From Victivallis sp. Marseille-Q1083 (GTDB lineage Bacteria > Verrucomicrobiota > Lentisphaeria > Victivallales > Victivallaceae), in contig NZ_CAHJXL010000001.1 of assembly GCF_903645315.1 (NCBI RefSeq), forward strand, positions 3,334,227-3,398,226: a DNA stretch of 64,000 nt, given 5' to 3'. Below, piece by piece: positions 1-8,364 of the stretch; position 1 is the first letter of the stretch, and each line of letters begins with the position of its first letter. The position numbers and the translations under genes are program-made. The notes under the pieces are model-generated. The model ran no database searches. It was not told the DNA's origin and saw only the letters and a program-made list of their open reading frames with translations.

Positions 1-267
1 GCCGAATGCGGCTGGGGGACGTTGCTCATTCTGCTGTGGTGGCTGTTCTATTATTTCCGGGTCAATTTCGGAAACCTGCTCGCTTACCGCCGTTTGCCGG
101 GGTTCGGCATGACTGCCGGTTTGTTCGGCGGTCTGGCCGCCAATTATGTGCAGTCCGCGCTGGAATGGGTGTTGAAACAATATAACAATTACTACCAGTT
201 GATGATAATGTTCGCCGTTGTGGCTCTGATGCTGACGGTGCGCAAGGTCAGCCGCGGCTGCCGGTAA
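1..267 (+). CDS. C-terminal end of a membrane protein (cut by window start)
   Basis: The reading frame is already open at base 1 and ends with TAA at 265-267, so only the last 88 residues are present. They hold two clearly hydrophobic stretches (around residues 5-20 and 65-80) separated by a loop rich in Gly, Ala and Tyr, and finish with a short basic tail (KVSRGCR), as expected for a multi-pass inner-membrane protein whose C-terminus is cytoplasmic. The shape resembles the end of O-antigen ligase or polymerase proteins, but there is no diagnostic motif in this fragment, so the family is a guess. A strong terminator follows 16 bases after the stop. Confidence 0.6.
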   Translation, partial: AECGWGTLLILLWWLFYYFRVNFGNLLAYRRLPGFGMTAGLFGGLAANYVQSALEWVLKQYNNYYQLMIMFAVVALMLTVRKVSRGCR

Positions 268-282
268 TCCGGTTGTGGCGGT

Positions 283-317
283 AAAAAAATGGCCGGCTGA
301 ATGCCGGCCGTTTTTTT
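283..317. terminator. Bidirectional rho-independent terminator
   Basis: A run of seven A (283-289), a 7-bp GC-only stem (291-297 with 303-309, loop TGAAT) and a run of seven T (311-317). It reads as an intrinsic terminator on both strands, serving the convergent membrane protein (plus) and lipoprotein (minus, ends at 335). Confidence 0.9.
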
Positions 318-334
318 GGGCTTCCGCCGATCTG

Positions 335-823
335 TCATTTGTTTTCGGCGGTTTCGGCCGGAGCGGCTGCGGCCGGTTCGGCCACGGTATTTTCCACGGT
401 GACGTCCACCGGTTCCGCTACCGGCACGGCGGCGGGATTTTCCGCCGGCCCGGCCGATTCCGGCAGCAGCATGATCTGCAGGTTCGTCTCATCCAGGCTC
501 CAGGCGCCGGAAGAGAACAGGCCGATCATCGGAAACAGGAAAATGGACCCCAGCGCGTCCAGAGTTCCGGTCCGGTTGAAATGATAGCCGATGACCCGGC
601 TGTAAGGCACGTAGCCTTTGCGATAGACCGACAGCAGCAAATCGCGGTCGCGCGCCGCCTCGATGAAAATCGGCGAATAGTTGTAACGCATGCCGTTGGC
701 AATCAGCGTCGCATCGGCCGGTTCCACGTTGATCGCCACGATCTGAGTCGAAGGCCGGAATGCCGAACACCCGCACAAGCCCAGCATCACCCCCGCCATT
801 CCCGTCAATAGAATCCGTTTCAT
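335..823 (-). CDS. Putative lipoprotein, 162 aa, PEGA-like
   Basis: The start is the ATG at 823, because a GGAGG motif lies 7 bases upstream and the protein then begins with a signal sequence (MKRILLTGMAGVMLGLCGC) containing a lipobox LCGC at about residues 16-19. The mature part includes VNVEPADA...NGMRYNYSPIFIEAARDRDLLLSVYRKGY, a pattern similar to PEGA-like surface domains in which a short beta segment carries a 'small prefix is made big' signature, then a hydrophobic stretch and a C-terminal tail very rich in Ala, Pro, Val and Glu that is probably unstructured. The SD overlaps the end of the upstream phosphodiesterase gene, so the two are likely cotranscribed and translationally coupled. 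Function unknown. Confidence 0.75.
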   Translation of the reverse strand: MKRILLTGMAGVMLGLCGCSAFRPSTQIVAINVEPADATLIANGMRYNYSPIFIEAARDRDLLLSVYRKGYVPYSRVIGYHFNRTGTLDALGSIFLFPMIGLFSSGAWSLDETNLQIMLLPESAGPAENPAAVPVAEPVDVTVENTVAEPAAAAPAETAENK

Positions 824-825
824 CT

Positions 826-1962
826 TCAATCCTCCGTCATTAAATGAAAGAAATCTCCAATCCATTCCGGCCGTTTGGCCGGAACATAATTGCTCAAAAA
901 GCAGGCGGTCGACCCGGCATGTTCCGGTTCATACCCGTGCATGCCCGGCAGGGCCGCCCGTCCCATGTCCGACGGGGCGAACTGCCACCCCGGTTCCAGC
1001 AGATAGATTTCCTCGCCGTATTTCCGGTCGGGAAATGCGATCCCGAATGTCTGCTGTTCCTCCGCCGACAGCCAGCGTCCGTGGCCGAGCGCCGCCATCG
1101 TTTCCCGGATGGCCGGGCGGGCCGCCGGATCGGGAAACCAGAAGCGCGCCATCGTCGCGTCCAGAAAAGAGACGTATTCTTTTCCCCAACGCAACGGCAG
1201 ACGCGCCAGCGCCGCGTTGCCGTCGACCGTGCCGGCCAGCGGCGTCATGCCGTGGTCGGAAATGACGGCGAATTCCACCGTCCGGTAATGTTGCCGGGCC
1301 GTTTCCAGCAGGGCGGCCACTTTGGCTTCATAGCGTTTCAGTTCCGCTTCGACGGCATCCGGTTCGGCGATATGCCGGTGGAGAAAACCGTCGAGGCTGC
1401 CGCAATAGAGAAAACCGTATTGCAGTTGTCCGGTTTTCAGCCGGGCGGTCATTTCGGCGAAATTGTCGTCGGACGAACACCGCCAATTGGAAATGCAGGC
1501 GTTCCGGCCGGCCCAGCAATCGGCCAGATTCTTTATCGGCGCCAGGCCGCCGGGAACGAACAGATCCCGCTTTTCACTGTAATCCAGCAGGGGCAGGCGT
1601 TCCCACGGGACGGCATACAATTCGAAATAGCCGGTATAACCATAATATTTTTTGATCAGCTTCGACAACCAGTGCCGTACCCGATGGCGGTCGAACAACG
1701 CTGCCGGCAGCAGACGCGCCGGCAGGAGGCGGAACAGCCGGAACGGCGAGGTTGCCGGTTGATAAAAGAAAAAGCTGAACTGACCGTGCTCCGCCGGCGG
1801 CCGGCCGGAGAGGATGGTCGGCACCGCCCCGGCTGAATAACCGAATTGAGTGCGCACCGGGCAGCGGACCGGCAGGAAACCGCCGCCGAAATTCCAATGT
1901 TCGGTCAGCGTCCAGCCCAGGGCGTCGATGAACACGAACAAGCGAACTTTTCCATCCTTCAT
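826..1962 (-). CDS. Alkaline-phosphatase superfamily phosphodiesterase/nucleotide pyrophosphatase-like protein, 378 aa
   Basis: Residues 8-16 (LFVFIDALG) match the first metal-binding Asp strand of type I phosphodiesterases, ISDHGM near residue 235 is the second metal motif (Asp-His), and GMHGYEP near residue 340 supplies the later His ligand seen in the superfamily. A TILSG segment near residue 48 fits the position of the nucleophile Thr/Ser. No signal peptide is seen, so it is probably cytoplasmic. Known members cleave phosphodiester or phosphonate bonds; the substrate here cannot be read from the sequence. It starts with ATG at 1962 and its last codons contain the SD of the lipoprotein gene downstream. 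Confidence 0.8.
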   Translation of the reverse strand: MKDGKVRLFVFIDALGWTLTEHWNFGGGFLPVRCPVRTQFGYSAGAVPTILSGRPPAEHGQFSFFFYQPATSPFRLFRLLPARLLPAALFDRHRVRHWLSKLIKKYYGYTGYFELYAVPWERLPLLDYSEKRDLFVPGGLAPIKNLADCWAGRNACISNWRCSSDDNFAEMTARLKTGQLQYGFLYCGSLDGFLHRHIAEPDAVEAELKRYEAKVAALLETARQHYRTVEFAVISDHGMTPLAGTVDGNAALARLPLRWGKEYVSFLDATMARFWFPDPAARPAIRETMAALGHGRWLSAEEQQTFGIAFPDRKYGEEIYLLEPGWQFAPSDMGRAALPGMHGYEPEHAGSTACFLSNYVPAKRPEWIGDFFHLMTED

Positions 1963-2035
1963 CTCTTTGCTTCTACGCCTCTTCTGTTGCCGGTTTTATC
2001 GGATTGGCTGCCGACGGAATTCAACTCCACCCGTC

Positions 2036-2065
2036 ATAATATAGTTGTGCGGCCGCTTTTTACAA
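2036..2065 (-). promoter_or_regulatory. Candidate sigma70-type promoter for the phosphodiesterase-lipoprotein pair
   Basis: On the minus strand TTGTAA (2065-2060) is followed after 16 bases by TATATT (2043-2038); the longer word is TATATTAT. It lies about 75 bases before the start codon at 1962 in an otherwise non-coding 158-bp gap. Confidence 0.5.
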
Positions 2066-2120
2066 ACAGCGGAACAATGTCTGCTGCGCCGCCGCCCGGA
2101 AAAGAATAGCCGGTTGGCGT

Positions 2121-2789
2121 TCACTCGGTGAAAACGGCGGGCCGGATATACACCAGTTGGGCCGGATCGTTGTCGAACTGCTGATATGTGGCCCGCAGCA
2201 ATGGCTGGCCGCTCAATTGTTCCAGATAGACGACCCGGGGACGTACCGGGGCGGGAAGCAGCGCTTCCAGCGGCGGCCGGTCATAGGCGAACGCCGCGAA
2301 GTAATTGCCGTCGTATGCCGCCAGACAGGAAGCCGCATCGCTCTGGTTCAAAACCCTTTCGATGCCGGTCGGCTGCCACTCCGCCTGGAATTCCACTTCG
2401 AAAAGCAGCAGTTCATGGTTGCGGCCGTCGAATAAAACGGCCGCCCGTTCACCCGGCTGCGGTGCCGTTGCCGCCTGGGCCGCCACCGCCACGGCGGTCG
2501 GCACGCAGCGCAGCCGCACCGTTTTCCGGCCGAAAGCCAGACCGGTGATCAATGCGGCGGCCAGCCGCATACCGGTAAAACTGCCGGGGCCGGCACCGAT
2601 CGTCCAGCGGTCGATTGCGTCGACCGCGATCGATTCGGCTTCGAGCCGTTCCGACATCCACGGCAACAGGCCGGCCGCTTCGCGGCCGCGCATTGGAGAT
2701 TGGGAATCGATCAGCATCCGGCCGTCGGCGTCGGCCACCGCCAATACTGCCGCCGGGCCGGACAAATCCATCGCCGCCTGATAAAACAT
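2121..2789 (-). CDS. tsaB: tRNA threonylcarbamoyladenosine biosynthesis protein TsaB, 222 aa
   Basis: TsaB is the scaffold partner of TsaD in making N6-threonylcarbamoyl-adenosine at position 37 of ANN-reading tRNAs. The ASKHA-fold beginning (residues 4-20) and the family signature GAGPGSFTGMRLA at about residues 66-78 are both visible, and the length is typical for TsaB. The ATG lies 3 bases after the lysA stop codon, so its ribosome binding site (GAAAGCG) lies inside lysA and the two genes are very probably translated from one mRNA. tsaD and tsaC are not in the window. Confidence 0.9.
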   Translation of the reverse strand: MFYQAAMDLSGPAAVLAVADADGRMLIDSQSPMRGREAAGLLPWMSERLEAESIAVDAIDRWTIGAGPGSFTGMRLAAALITGLAFGRKTVRLRCVPTAVAVAAQAATAPQPGERAAVLFDGRNHELLLFEVEFQAEWQPTGIERVLNQSDAASCLAAYDGNYFAAFAYDRPPLEALLPAPVRPRVVYLEQLSGQPLLRATYQQFDNDPAQLVYIRPAVFTE

Positions 2790-2792
2790 CGT

Positions 2793-4010
2793 TTATTCGC
2801 TTTCTTTCATGATCTGGTCGATCAATTGCCGGTTGGTCAGCGCCTTCCGGACCAGCTTGGTCCGGCCGTTCAGGACCAGTACCTCCGCCGGCATCGGCCG
2901 CAGGTTGTAGACGCTTCCCATCGAATAGCAATACGCGCCGGCGTTGCGGATCGCCAACACATCCCCTTCGCGGATTTCCGGTATCGCGCGTTGTTCGGCG
3001 AACCGGTCGCCGGTCTCGCAGATATTGCCGCAGATATCGTAGGTCTGCGGCGTGCCGTCCGGATTGCTCAGATTGTCGATTCGGTGATAAGCGCCGTAAA
3101 GCACCGGCCGGATCAACTGCGGAAAGCCGGAGTTGCAGCCGGCGATACAGCGGGAACGATTTTTCTTCAAAGTATTCACTTCGGTCAGCAGACAGCCGGC
3201 TTCGGCCACGATATATTTGCCCGGCTCGAAGCACAGCGTCAGTTTCCGGCCGTAAGCATGGCAGAACGCTTCGAAAAGTTCAGCGATCGTCCGGCCCATG
3301 GCGACGTAATCGATGCGCGCTTCGTCCGGCCGGTAAGGCACCTTGAAGCCGCCGCCGAAATCCATGAACTCCAAATCCGGAAAACGTTGCGGCGTGACCA
3401 GCCCCATCAAATTCTTCATGCTCTGGAAAACCGATTCCGTCTGCTGCAGCCCGGAACCGGTGTGTTCGTGAAGGCCGGTCACTTTCAGCCGGTATTTCCG
3501 GGCGATTTCGGCGGCGGTGTCGACATCGTCCATCAGAATGCCGAATTTGGTCAGGTCGCCGGCGGTCATCGTCTTTTCACTGTCGCCGTCCCTGACATCC
3601 GGATTGAACCGCAGGCAGACCGGACTGCCGGGGTAGGCTTTGCCGAATTTTTCCAGCCGGGACAGCGAGCCGATGTTCATCAGCACGCCGAGATCATGCA
3701 CCATCGCCACTTCGGCATCGGTCATGTTGTTGGCGGTATAGATGATGCGTTCTCTGCTGAAACCGGCCCGGAGTCCCAGCAATACCTCGGCCGGGCTGAC
3801 CGTGTCCAGCGACGCGCCGGCCTGCTCCAGCAGCCGCAGCAGCGCCGGATTGTAATTCGCCTTCATCGCATAATGGATGCGCAGCTTCGAATAAGGGATG
3901 AAAGCGAAGAGATCCCGATAGCACTTCAACACCTGATCGCCATCGTAGACGTACAACGGCGTGCCGTATTCGGCCGCCAGCTTCAGCAGTAAATTCCGAT
4001 CCAGACTCAT
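2793..4010 (-). CDS. lysA: Diaminopimelate decarboxylase LysA, 405 aa
   Basis: This fold-III PLP enzyme converts meso-diaminopimelate to lysine, the last step of lysine synthesis. YAMKAN at 47-52 carries the PLP lysine (K50), HTGSGL is the substrate/PLP loop, GGGFKVPY is the glycine-rich phosphate loop, EPGK the following motif, and CGNICETGD near residue 330 is the Cys-containing active-site loop contributed by the second subunit. A purine-rich stretch (GGGGGGAG) precedes the ATG. It forms a tight pair with tsaB. A second, ornithine-type member of the same fold lies at 6782-7948. Confidence 0.92.
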   Translation of the reverse strand: MSLDRNLLLKLAAEYGTPLYVYDGDQVLKCYRDLFAFIPYSKLRIHYAMKANYNPALLRLLEQAGASLDTVSPAEVLLGLRAGFSRERIIYTANNMTDAEVAMVHDLGVLMNIGSLSRLEKFGKAYPGSPVCLRFNPDVRDGDSEKTMTAGDLTKFGILMDDVDTAAEIARKYRLKVTGLHEHTGSGLQQTESVFQSMKNLMGLVTPQRFPDLEFMDFGGGFKVPYRPDEARIDYVAMGRTIAELFEAFCHAYGRKLTLCFEPGKYIVAEAGCLLTEVNTLKKNRSRCIAGCNSGFPQLIRPVLYGAYHRIDNLSNPDGTPQTYDICGNICETGDRFAEQRAIPEIREGDVLAIRNAGAYCYSMGSVYNLRPMPAEVLVLNGRTKLVRKALTNRQLIDQIMKESE

Positions 4011-4038
4011 GACTGCAGCAACTCTCCCCCCTGTAATA

Positions 4039-4401
4039 TTAATTTGACGCCGGATAGCTGGAGATGACCGCGATCATCTCCAGCGGTTCGGTGCCGACGC
4101 ATTTGATCGAATGGCCCGCTCCGTTGCCGGTGAGAATGGTATCGCCCGGCTGCAGCCGGACGGCGGCGCCGTTGTCGTCGGCTTCGGCGGTGCCTTTGAC
4201 GATGACGAAAACTTCCTCCTCGCCCTCATGCCGGTGAAAACCGATGGAACAGCCCGGATTGAGCGTCAGGCGGGCGAACATCCGGTTCGGCGCCAGCATT
4301 TCGCTGCCCGCTTCCCAGAAATGTTCGATTTTCACTTCCCCGTTGCCGCCGCGCATTTCCCGGCGCCGGTCGACCCGGTATTCTCCCTCGCGTTTGATCA
4401 T
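4039..4401 (-). CDS. Small cupin-domain protein, 120 aa
   Basis: A single cupin barrel is visible: motif 1 GFHRHEGEEEVFVIVKG (residues 55-71; His57, His59, Glu63-type metal ligands) and motif 2 PGDTILTGNGAGHSI (about residues 85-99, with the last His). Such proteins bind a metal and act as small sugar or acid binding/isomerising proteins; the substrate is unknown. Its ATG overlaps the stop codon of the activator/dehydratase gene by 4 bases (ATGA), so the two are translationally coupled, which suggests but does not prove a role related to that enzyme. Confidence 0.8.
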   Translation of the reverse strand: MIKREGEYRVDRRREMRGGNGEVKIEHFWEAGSEMLAPNRMFARLTLNPGCSIGFHRHEGEEEVFVIVKGTAEADDNGAAVRLQPGDTILTGNGAGHSIKCVGTEPLEMIAVISSYPASN

Positions 4402-6494
4402 TGGTTTGCCTCCCTGGCGTTTGCCGACAACGGCCCGAAAATATTACCGTAACGGTTTTCATTCAAAGCTTCGATGTAAGCGCTGATTTTCGTGTAGGTG
4501 CTGCACGGGTCGATGGTCCGGTCCATGCAGTCGCCGTCCAGCACCAGCAGCGGTATTTCCGCTTTGTTCAGTTCTTCACGCAGGTGTTTGATGAAGGAGC
4601 TGTCGGACATCGAACAGCGGCCGAAGCCGTGGTTGTACAGGATGCAGCCGTTGAATTTCGCCTCGCGGGAGCGTTCAGTGATCACCTTGACCCGCTGGGT
4701 CGGGTCGAGGAAGCCGACCGTCAGCATTTTGCGGGCCAGCGAACGGTAGGGATCAGTCGGGTCCAGCGGCTCCCAGCCGATGAAGTTGACTTCTTCGAAG
4801 ACGATCGGCGCATGGCATTCCATTTCGATGTAGTCCAGCAGCGAGCTGTCGTAGAACGGCGGCAGGTGCAGCCACAGGATGCGGTGCGTATCGTCGATGG
4901 CGATCGTGTCGCCGATTTCGTCGCGCCGTTCCTGTAATTCGCGGTACAGGGTCTTGTTGATCTCCACCAGATCCCGCTTGCCCCAGGACTGGGCGAAAAT
5001 TGCCGCGTAATAAACCGCCTGGGTGCCGCGGATCAATGGCGGGCTGTTGAAACGCAGCTCATTGCACAGCTTGGAATAATAGCGCGCCTCGTTGGACAAC
5101 TCGCATGCCTCGGCCAGCCGTTTGGAATCCATTTTGCGGCCGATGCGCTTTTCGATCATGCTGACGGCGGCTTCCAGTTCTTCGGCGACGTGTTCGACTG
5201 CATGGCTGCTGGTGCTCAACGGCGTATGCAGCGAAAAGAAATTCTCTTCGACATCATAGGTGCGCACCAGGTCGCGAAAGATGCGCTCGCCCTGCTGGCA
5301 CGGCTGCGACGTGGAAACGCCGAAGACCGGCTTGGGCAGCTCAGTTCCCTCCAGCACCCGCAGGAACGAGCAGGTTTCGCCGGAAAATCCCTTGCAGGCG
5401 GCCCGGTCGAACGCTTTTTTGATCCGGCGCTGGCCGCGGGCGAACAATGCCGCATAGGTTTCCAGCGTCAGCATCCGGACGTCCAGGGCGTTGAGAATTT
5501 CCGCCGGAAAGAACAGATTGCGCCAGACCAGCGGCGCGTCGCTCGGCGACAGGAAGTCGGCCTTGGTGCTCTTGGCCCGCAGGGTCACTGATTTCAACTG
5601 TTTGGGCGATCCGAAGTAATCGATATTTTCCTTGAGCTTGCCTTTCAGCTCGGTGAATTGCCGGGCCAGGCAGGCGGAACCGAGGGCCCCCATGACGCTG
5701 TGAAATTCCGGGATGATGATGTTGTTGCCGGTAATTTCCTTCAGGAAATAGGCGACGGCCCGGTTGTAGGCGACGCCGCCCTGGAAGATGATGTCACCTT
5801 TGTAATTGAGAAAAAGTTCGCCGACGCCGGACATGATCGTCCGGGCCTGCGCCCGGCAGGCGCCGCCGATGATTTCGCTCAACGGATAACGGTTTTTGAA
5901 TTTGTTGATCGACGTGGCGCTCAGCACCGCGCAAACCGAAGAGAATTCCAGGTCGCTGTCGTAGTTGGCGCGGTCGGCCATCTCTTCGACCGGGATGTTC
6001 AGCTTCCCGGCGACGCTGTCGAGAAACGCGCCGGTGCCGGCGGCGCAAATGCCGCTCATTTTGGAATTCCACATGTGCATTTTCGGATTGTAGATCATCG
6101 CCTTGCTGTCCTGGCCGCCGACGTCGAGAATGGCCCGGCAATCCGGATAATAATGGCGGGCGCCGGCCACATGCGCCGACACTTCGCTGACCCGGAAATC
6201 GTAGGGGATGAAACGTTTGGTGTCCTCGATGATCTGGCTGCCGGTGACCACAGTGCAACTGATTTTATCGAAACCGTCAACACCGGCTTCCGCCAGGAAG
6301 TCGTCGATGGTCTGCCGCAGCGCGCCGAAGTTGCAGGCGCCGCAACGGGAGCAGGCCCCCGAACAACGGATTTTGCCGGAGCCGACCGGCCGCGTCCGCT
6401 GATAGAGCGAGTGTTTGACCTTGCCGCGGCCGGTCAACAGGACCGCCTTCAACGTGGTAGAACCGATATCGATGCCCAAATACAATTTTTCCAT
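4398..6494 (-). CDS. 2-hydroxyacyl-CoA dehydratase activator (BadF/BcrA family) fused to a dehydratase D-type subunit, 698 aa
   Basis: Residues 1-265 are an ASKHA ATPase of the HgdC/BadF type: GIDIGSTTLKAVLL (7-20) binds phosphate, DVGGQDSKA (124-132) is the second phosphate motif, and Cys150 (SGICAAGTG) and Cys188 (SSVCAVLSATS) match the two cysteines that hold the bridging [4Fe-4S] cluster of the dimer. Residues ~380-690 resemble the HgdB/FldC dehydratase subunit (FGVSTSQPCQQGERIF, LNHGFGRCSMSD-like cysteine region, LDGDCMDR near 650). Activators use ATP to inject one electron into the dehydratase; having both on one chain is less common. An extra cluster C44-x3-C48-x2-C51-x2-C54 sits in the ATPase domain. 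No signal peptide; cytoplasmic, anaerobic type chemistry. Confidence 0.85.
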   Translation of the reverse strand: MEKLYLGIDIGSTTLKAVLLTGRGKVKHSLYQRTRPVGSGKIRCSGACSRCGACNFGALRQTIDDFLAEAGVDGFDKISCTVVTGSQIIEDTKRFIPYDFRVSEVSAHVAGARHYYPDCRAILDVGGQDSKAMIYNPKMHMWNSKMSGICAAGTGAFLDSVAGKLNIPVEEMADRANYDSDLEFSSVCAVLSATSINKFKNRYPLSEIIGGACRAQARTIMSGVGELFLNYKGDIIFQGGVAYNRAVAYFLKEITGNNIIIPEFHSVMGALGSACLARQFTELKGKLKENIDYFGSPKQLKSVTLRAKSTKADFLSPSDAPLVWRNLFFPAEILNALDVRMLTLETYAALFARGQRRIKKAFDRAACKGFSGETCSFLRVLEGTELPKPVFGVSTSQPCQQGERIFRDLVRTYDVEENFFSLHTPLSTSSHAVEHVAEELEAAVSMIEKRIGRKMDSKRLAEACELSNEARYYSKLCNELRFNSPPLIRGTQAVYYAAIFAQSWGKRDLVEINKTLYRELQERRDEIGDTIAIDDTHRILWLHLPPFYDSSLLDYIEMECHAPIVFEEVNFIGWEPLDPTDPYRSLARKMLTVGFLDPTQRVKVITERSREAKFNGCILYNHGFGRCSMSDSSFIKHLREELNKAEIPLLVLDGDCMDRTIDPCSTYTKISAYIEALNENRYGNIFGPLSANAREANQ

Positions 6495-6781
6495 AATCTG
6501 TGGTCCGCAAAATATTTTTATTCAATATAATCGAATCAATATACCACTTTTATCGATATTTTCCAGCGCGACAAGAAAACAGCGCTTTAAAAATGATAAT
6601 TCTTCTTGAATATATCCGATCGCAGGATGCCGGGCGGAACCGCCGTCCCCGCGCAACATGCCGCGGGCGGTCCGGACCGCCCGCGGGGAGGAGAGGGCGG
6701 CGAGGAGGAAAAAGTTGGCCGCCGGCGCGTGGCATGTTAATTTTTATGACTGATTTGCGCCGGCGAAACGCCGGGCATGGA
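6495..6781. other. 287-bp intergenic region with a long perfect palindrome
   Basis: No gene is seen. 6495-6610 is AT-rich and probably holds the promoter of the activator/dehydratase gene (minus strand TTGATT then AATATT at 17 bases is one possibility). 6661-6686 is a perfect 26-bp palindrome made only of G and C apart from the central TCCGGA. It has no T-run on either side, so it is not a standard terminator, though it lies downstream of the decarboxylase gene ending at 6782. Confidence 0.6.
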
Positions 6782-7948
6782 TCATTTGACGAAATAAGTC
6801 TTCAGCGGCGGAAAGCCGTTGAATTCCACCGAGGAATAGCTGCTGGTATACGCGCCGGTGCTCAACCAGTAAATGCGGTCGCCGATCGCCAGGTCTTTCG
6901 GCAGCCGGTTGCGGAAATGTTCGTACATGACATCCTGGCTGTCGCAGGTCGGACCGGCGATGATGAAATCCTCGGTCAATTCGCCGGGGCGCTCGCAGTA
7001 GATCGGATATTTGATGCACTCGTCCCAGGTTTCGGTGAGCCCGTTGAATTTGCCGGCGTCGATGTATGCCCACCGGTCGACGCCCAGTTTCGTTTTGCGG
7101 GAAACCAGGATGACTTCGCTGACCAGCACGCCGGATTCGCCGACCATCGACCGGCCGGGTTCGAGAATGATTTCCGGAAAATCCTCGCCGAAATCCTCCT
7201 GCAGATAGCGGTTGATTTCATCGGCGTAAACGTTCATCGAATTGATCTTGGAGATGTAATTGGCCGGGAATCCGCCGCCCATGTTGATCATTTTCAGCTT
7301 GATGCCTTCTTCGGCCAGGTAGTCGAAAATATAACGGACTTTGGCGATGGCCGAATCCCAGGTGCCGATGTCGCGCTGTTGCGAACCGACGTGGAAGGAG
7401 ATGCCGTAAGGCTCCAGCCCGAGTTCGCGGGCCAGCACGAGCAAATCAATGGCCATATCCGGATGGCAGCCGAATTTCCGCGACAACGGCCAGTCGGCGG
7501 TTTCGGCTCCCTCGGTCAGAATTCGCAGGAATACCCTGGAGCCCGGCGCCTCCTGGGCGAGCTGGCGGATATCGGCCTCGCTGTCGGAAGCGAACAGCCG
7601 GACGCCTTTTTCATAGAAATAACGGATGTCACGCGCCTTTTTGATCGTGTTGCCGTAGCTGAGCCGGGAGGGCTCGACGCCGAGCGACAACACCCGGTCC
7701 AGTTCATAAACCGACGCGATGTCGAAGTTGCTGCCCAGGTCCCGCAACAGTTCCAGCACCGGGATGCCGGGGTTGGCTTTGACGGCGTAATAGACTTTGG
7801 CGAACGGAAATTGGTGCATCAATTCGGCATATTGTCGGGCGACCACATTCAGGTTTACCACCAGAAACGGAGTTTCATGCCGATCGGCTTCTTCCCGGAT
7901 CGCATTCCAATCGCATTTCGAATAATAATCCAGCGGGTGAACTCTCAT
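6782..7948 (-). CDS. Ornithine/lysine decarboxylase, fold-III PLP (eukaryotic ODC type), 388 aa
   Basis: YAVKAN at 54-59 carries the PLP lysine (K57), FHVGSQ at about 187-192 is the His that stacks on the cofactor, GGGFP the glycine-rich loop, EPGRSMV the phosphate motif, and GPTCDSQD (Cys335) the active-site loop with the Cys characteristic of ornithine decarboxylases rather than diaminopimelate decarboxylases. The expected reaction is ornithine (or lysine) to putrescine (or cadaverine), the entry into polyamine synthesis. Bacterial members of this type often accept both amino acids, so the substrate is not settled. The gene stands alone, divergent from trxB. Confidence 0.87.
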   Translation of the reverse strand: MRVHPLDYYSKCDWNAIREEADRHETPFLVVNLNVVARQYAELMHQFPFAKVYYAVKANPGIPVLELLRDLGSNFDIASVYELDRVLSLGVEPSRLSYGNTIKKARDIRYFYEKGVRLFASDSEADIRQLAQEAPGSRVFLRILTEGAETADWPLSRKFGCHPDMAIDLLVLARELGLEPYGISFHVGSQQRDIGTWDSAIAKVRYIFDYLAEEGIKLKMINMGGGFPANYISKINSMNVYADEINRYLQEDFGEDFPEIILEPGRSMVGESGVLVSEVILVSRKTKLGVDRWAYIDAGKFNGLTETWDECIKYPIYCERPGELTEDFIIAGPTCDSQDVMYEHFRNRLPKDLAIGDRIYWLSTGAYTSSYSSVEFNGFPPLKTYFVK

Positions 7949-8364
7949 TGTTGTGTACCTTTTGTTTTGAAGAGCATTTCCATTGCTCTTGAAAAAAAAT
8001 TAACCATTGAAAAACCAATCACTCAAAGTCGGATTTGCCGCTGGTTTGAGAAAGCCGCCCCTTATGTTCGTCCGTTGCTCTTTTTTTTACTGAGTGATCC
8101 AATACACAAATCAACAATTTCAAACGATAAGTTGTGAAAATGCCGCAAATTCCGGATAATACAAATTATAAAATGAAAAAAACGTGAAAAAAACCGCATT
8201 TTCCTGAACTATTCATTTTTTTCCGGCCCGGTGGTTGAAAATCCCCCGAACGGGGTTCATTGTTATGGCGAAGGACAGCGGAGCGTGGCGGAAGCGATCC
8301 GTAATTTTATTTTTTTTCGAAGCTGGAAGCGGCTTGGTTTTGGAAACGCGGGAGGTATTGAAAT
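7949..8364. other. 416-bp divergent intergenic region between the decarboxylase and trxB
   Basis: No credible gene. It contains a stem-loop close to the decarboxylase start (7970-7976 with 7984-7990, 7 bp, loop of 7, ending about 22 bases before the ATG on the minus strand), a run of eight A at 7992-7999, the trxB promoter at 8132-8160 and a long (about 200-base) trxB leader that includes a CCCC/GGGG hairpin around 8251-8265. Confidence 0.6.
8132..8160 (+). promoter_or_regulatory. Candidate promoter of trxB
   Basis: TTGTGA (8132-8137), 17-base spacer, GATAAT (8155-8160). Predicted start near 8167, giving a leader of about 198 bases before the trxB ATG. Confidence 0.5.
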
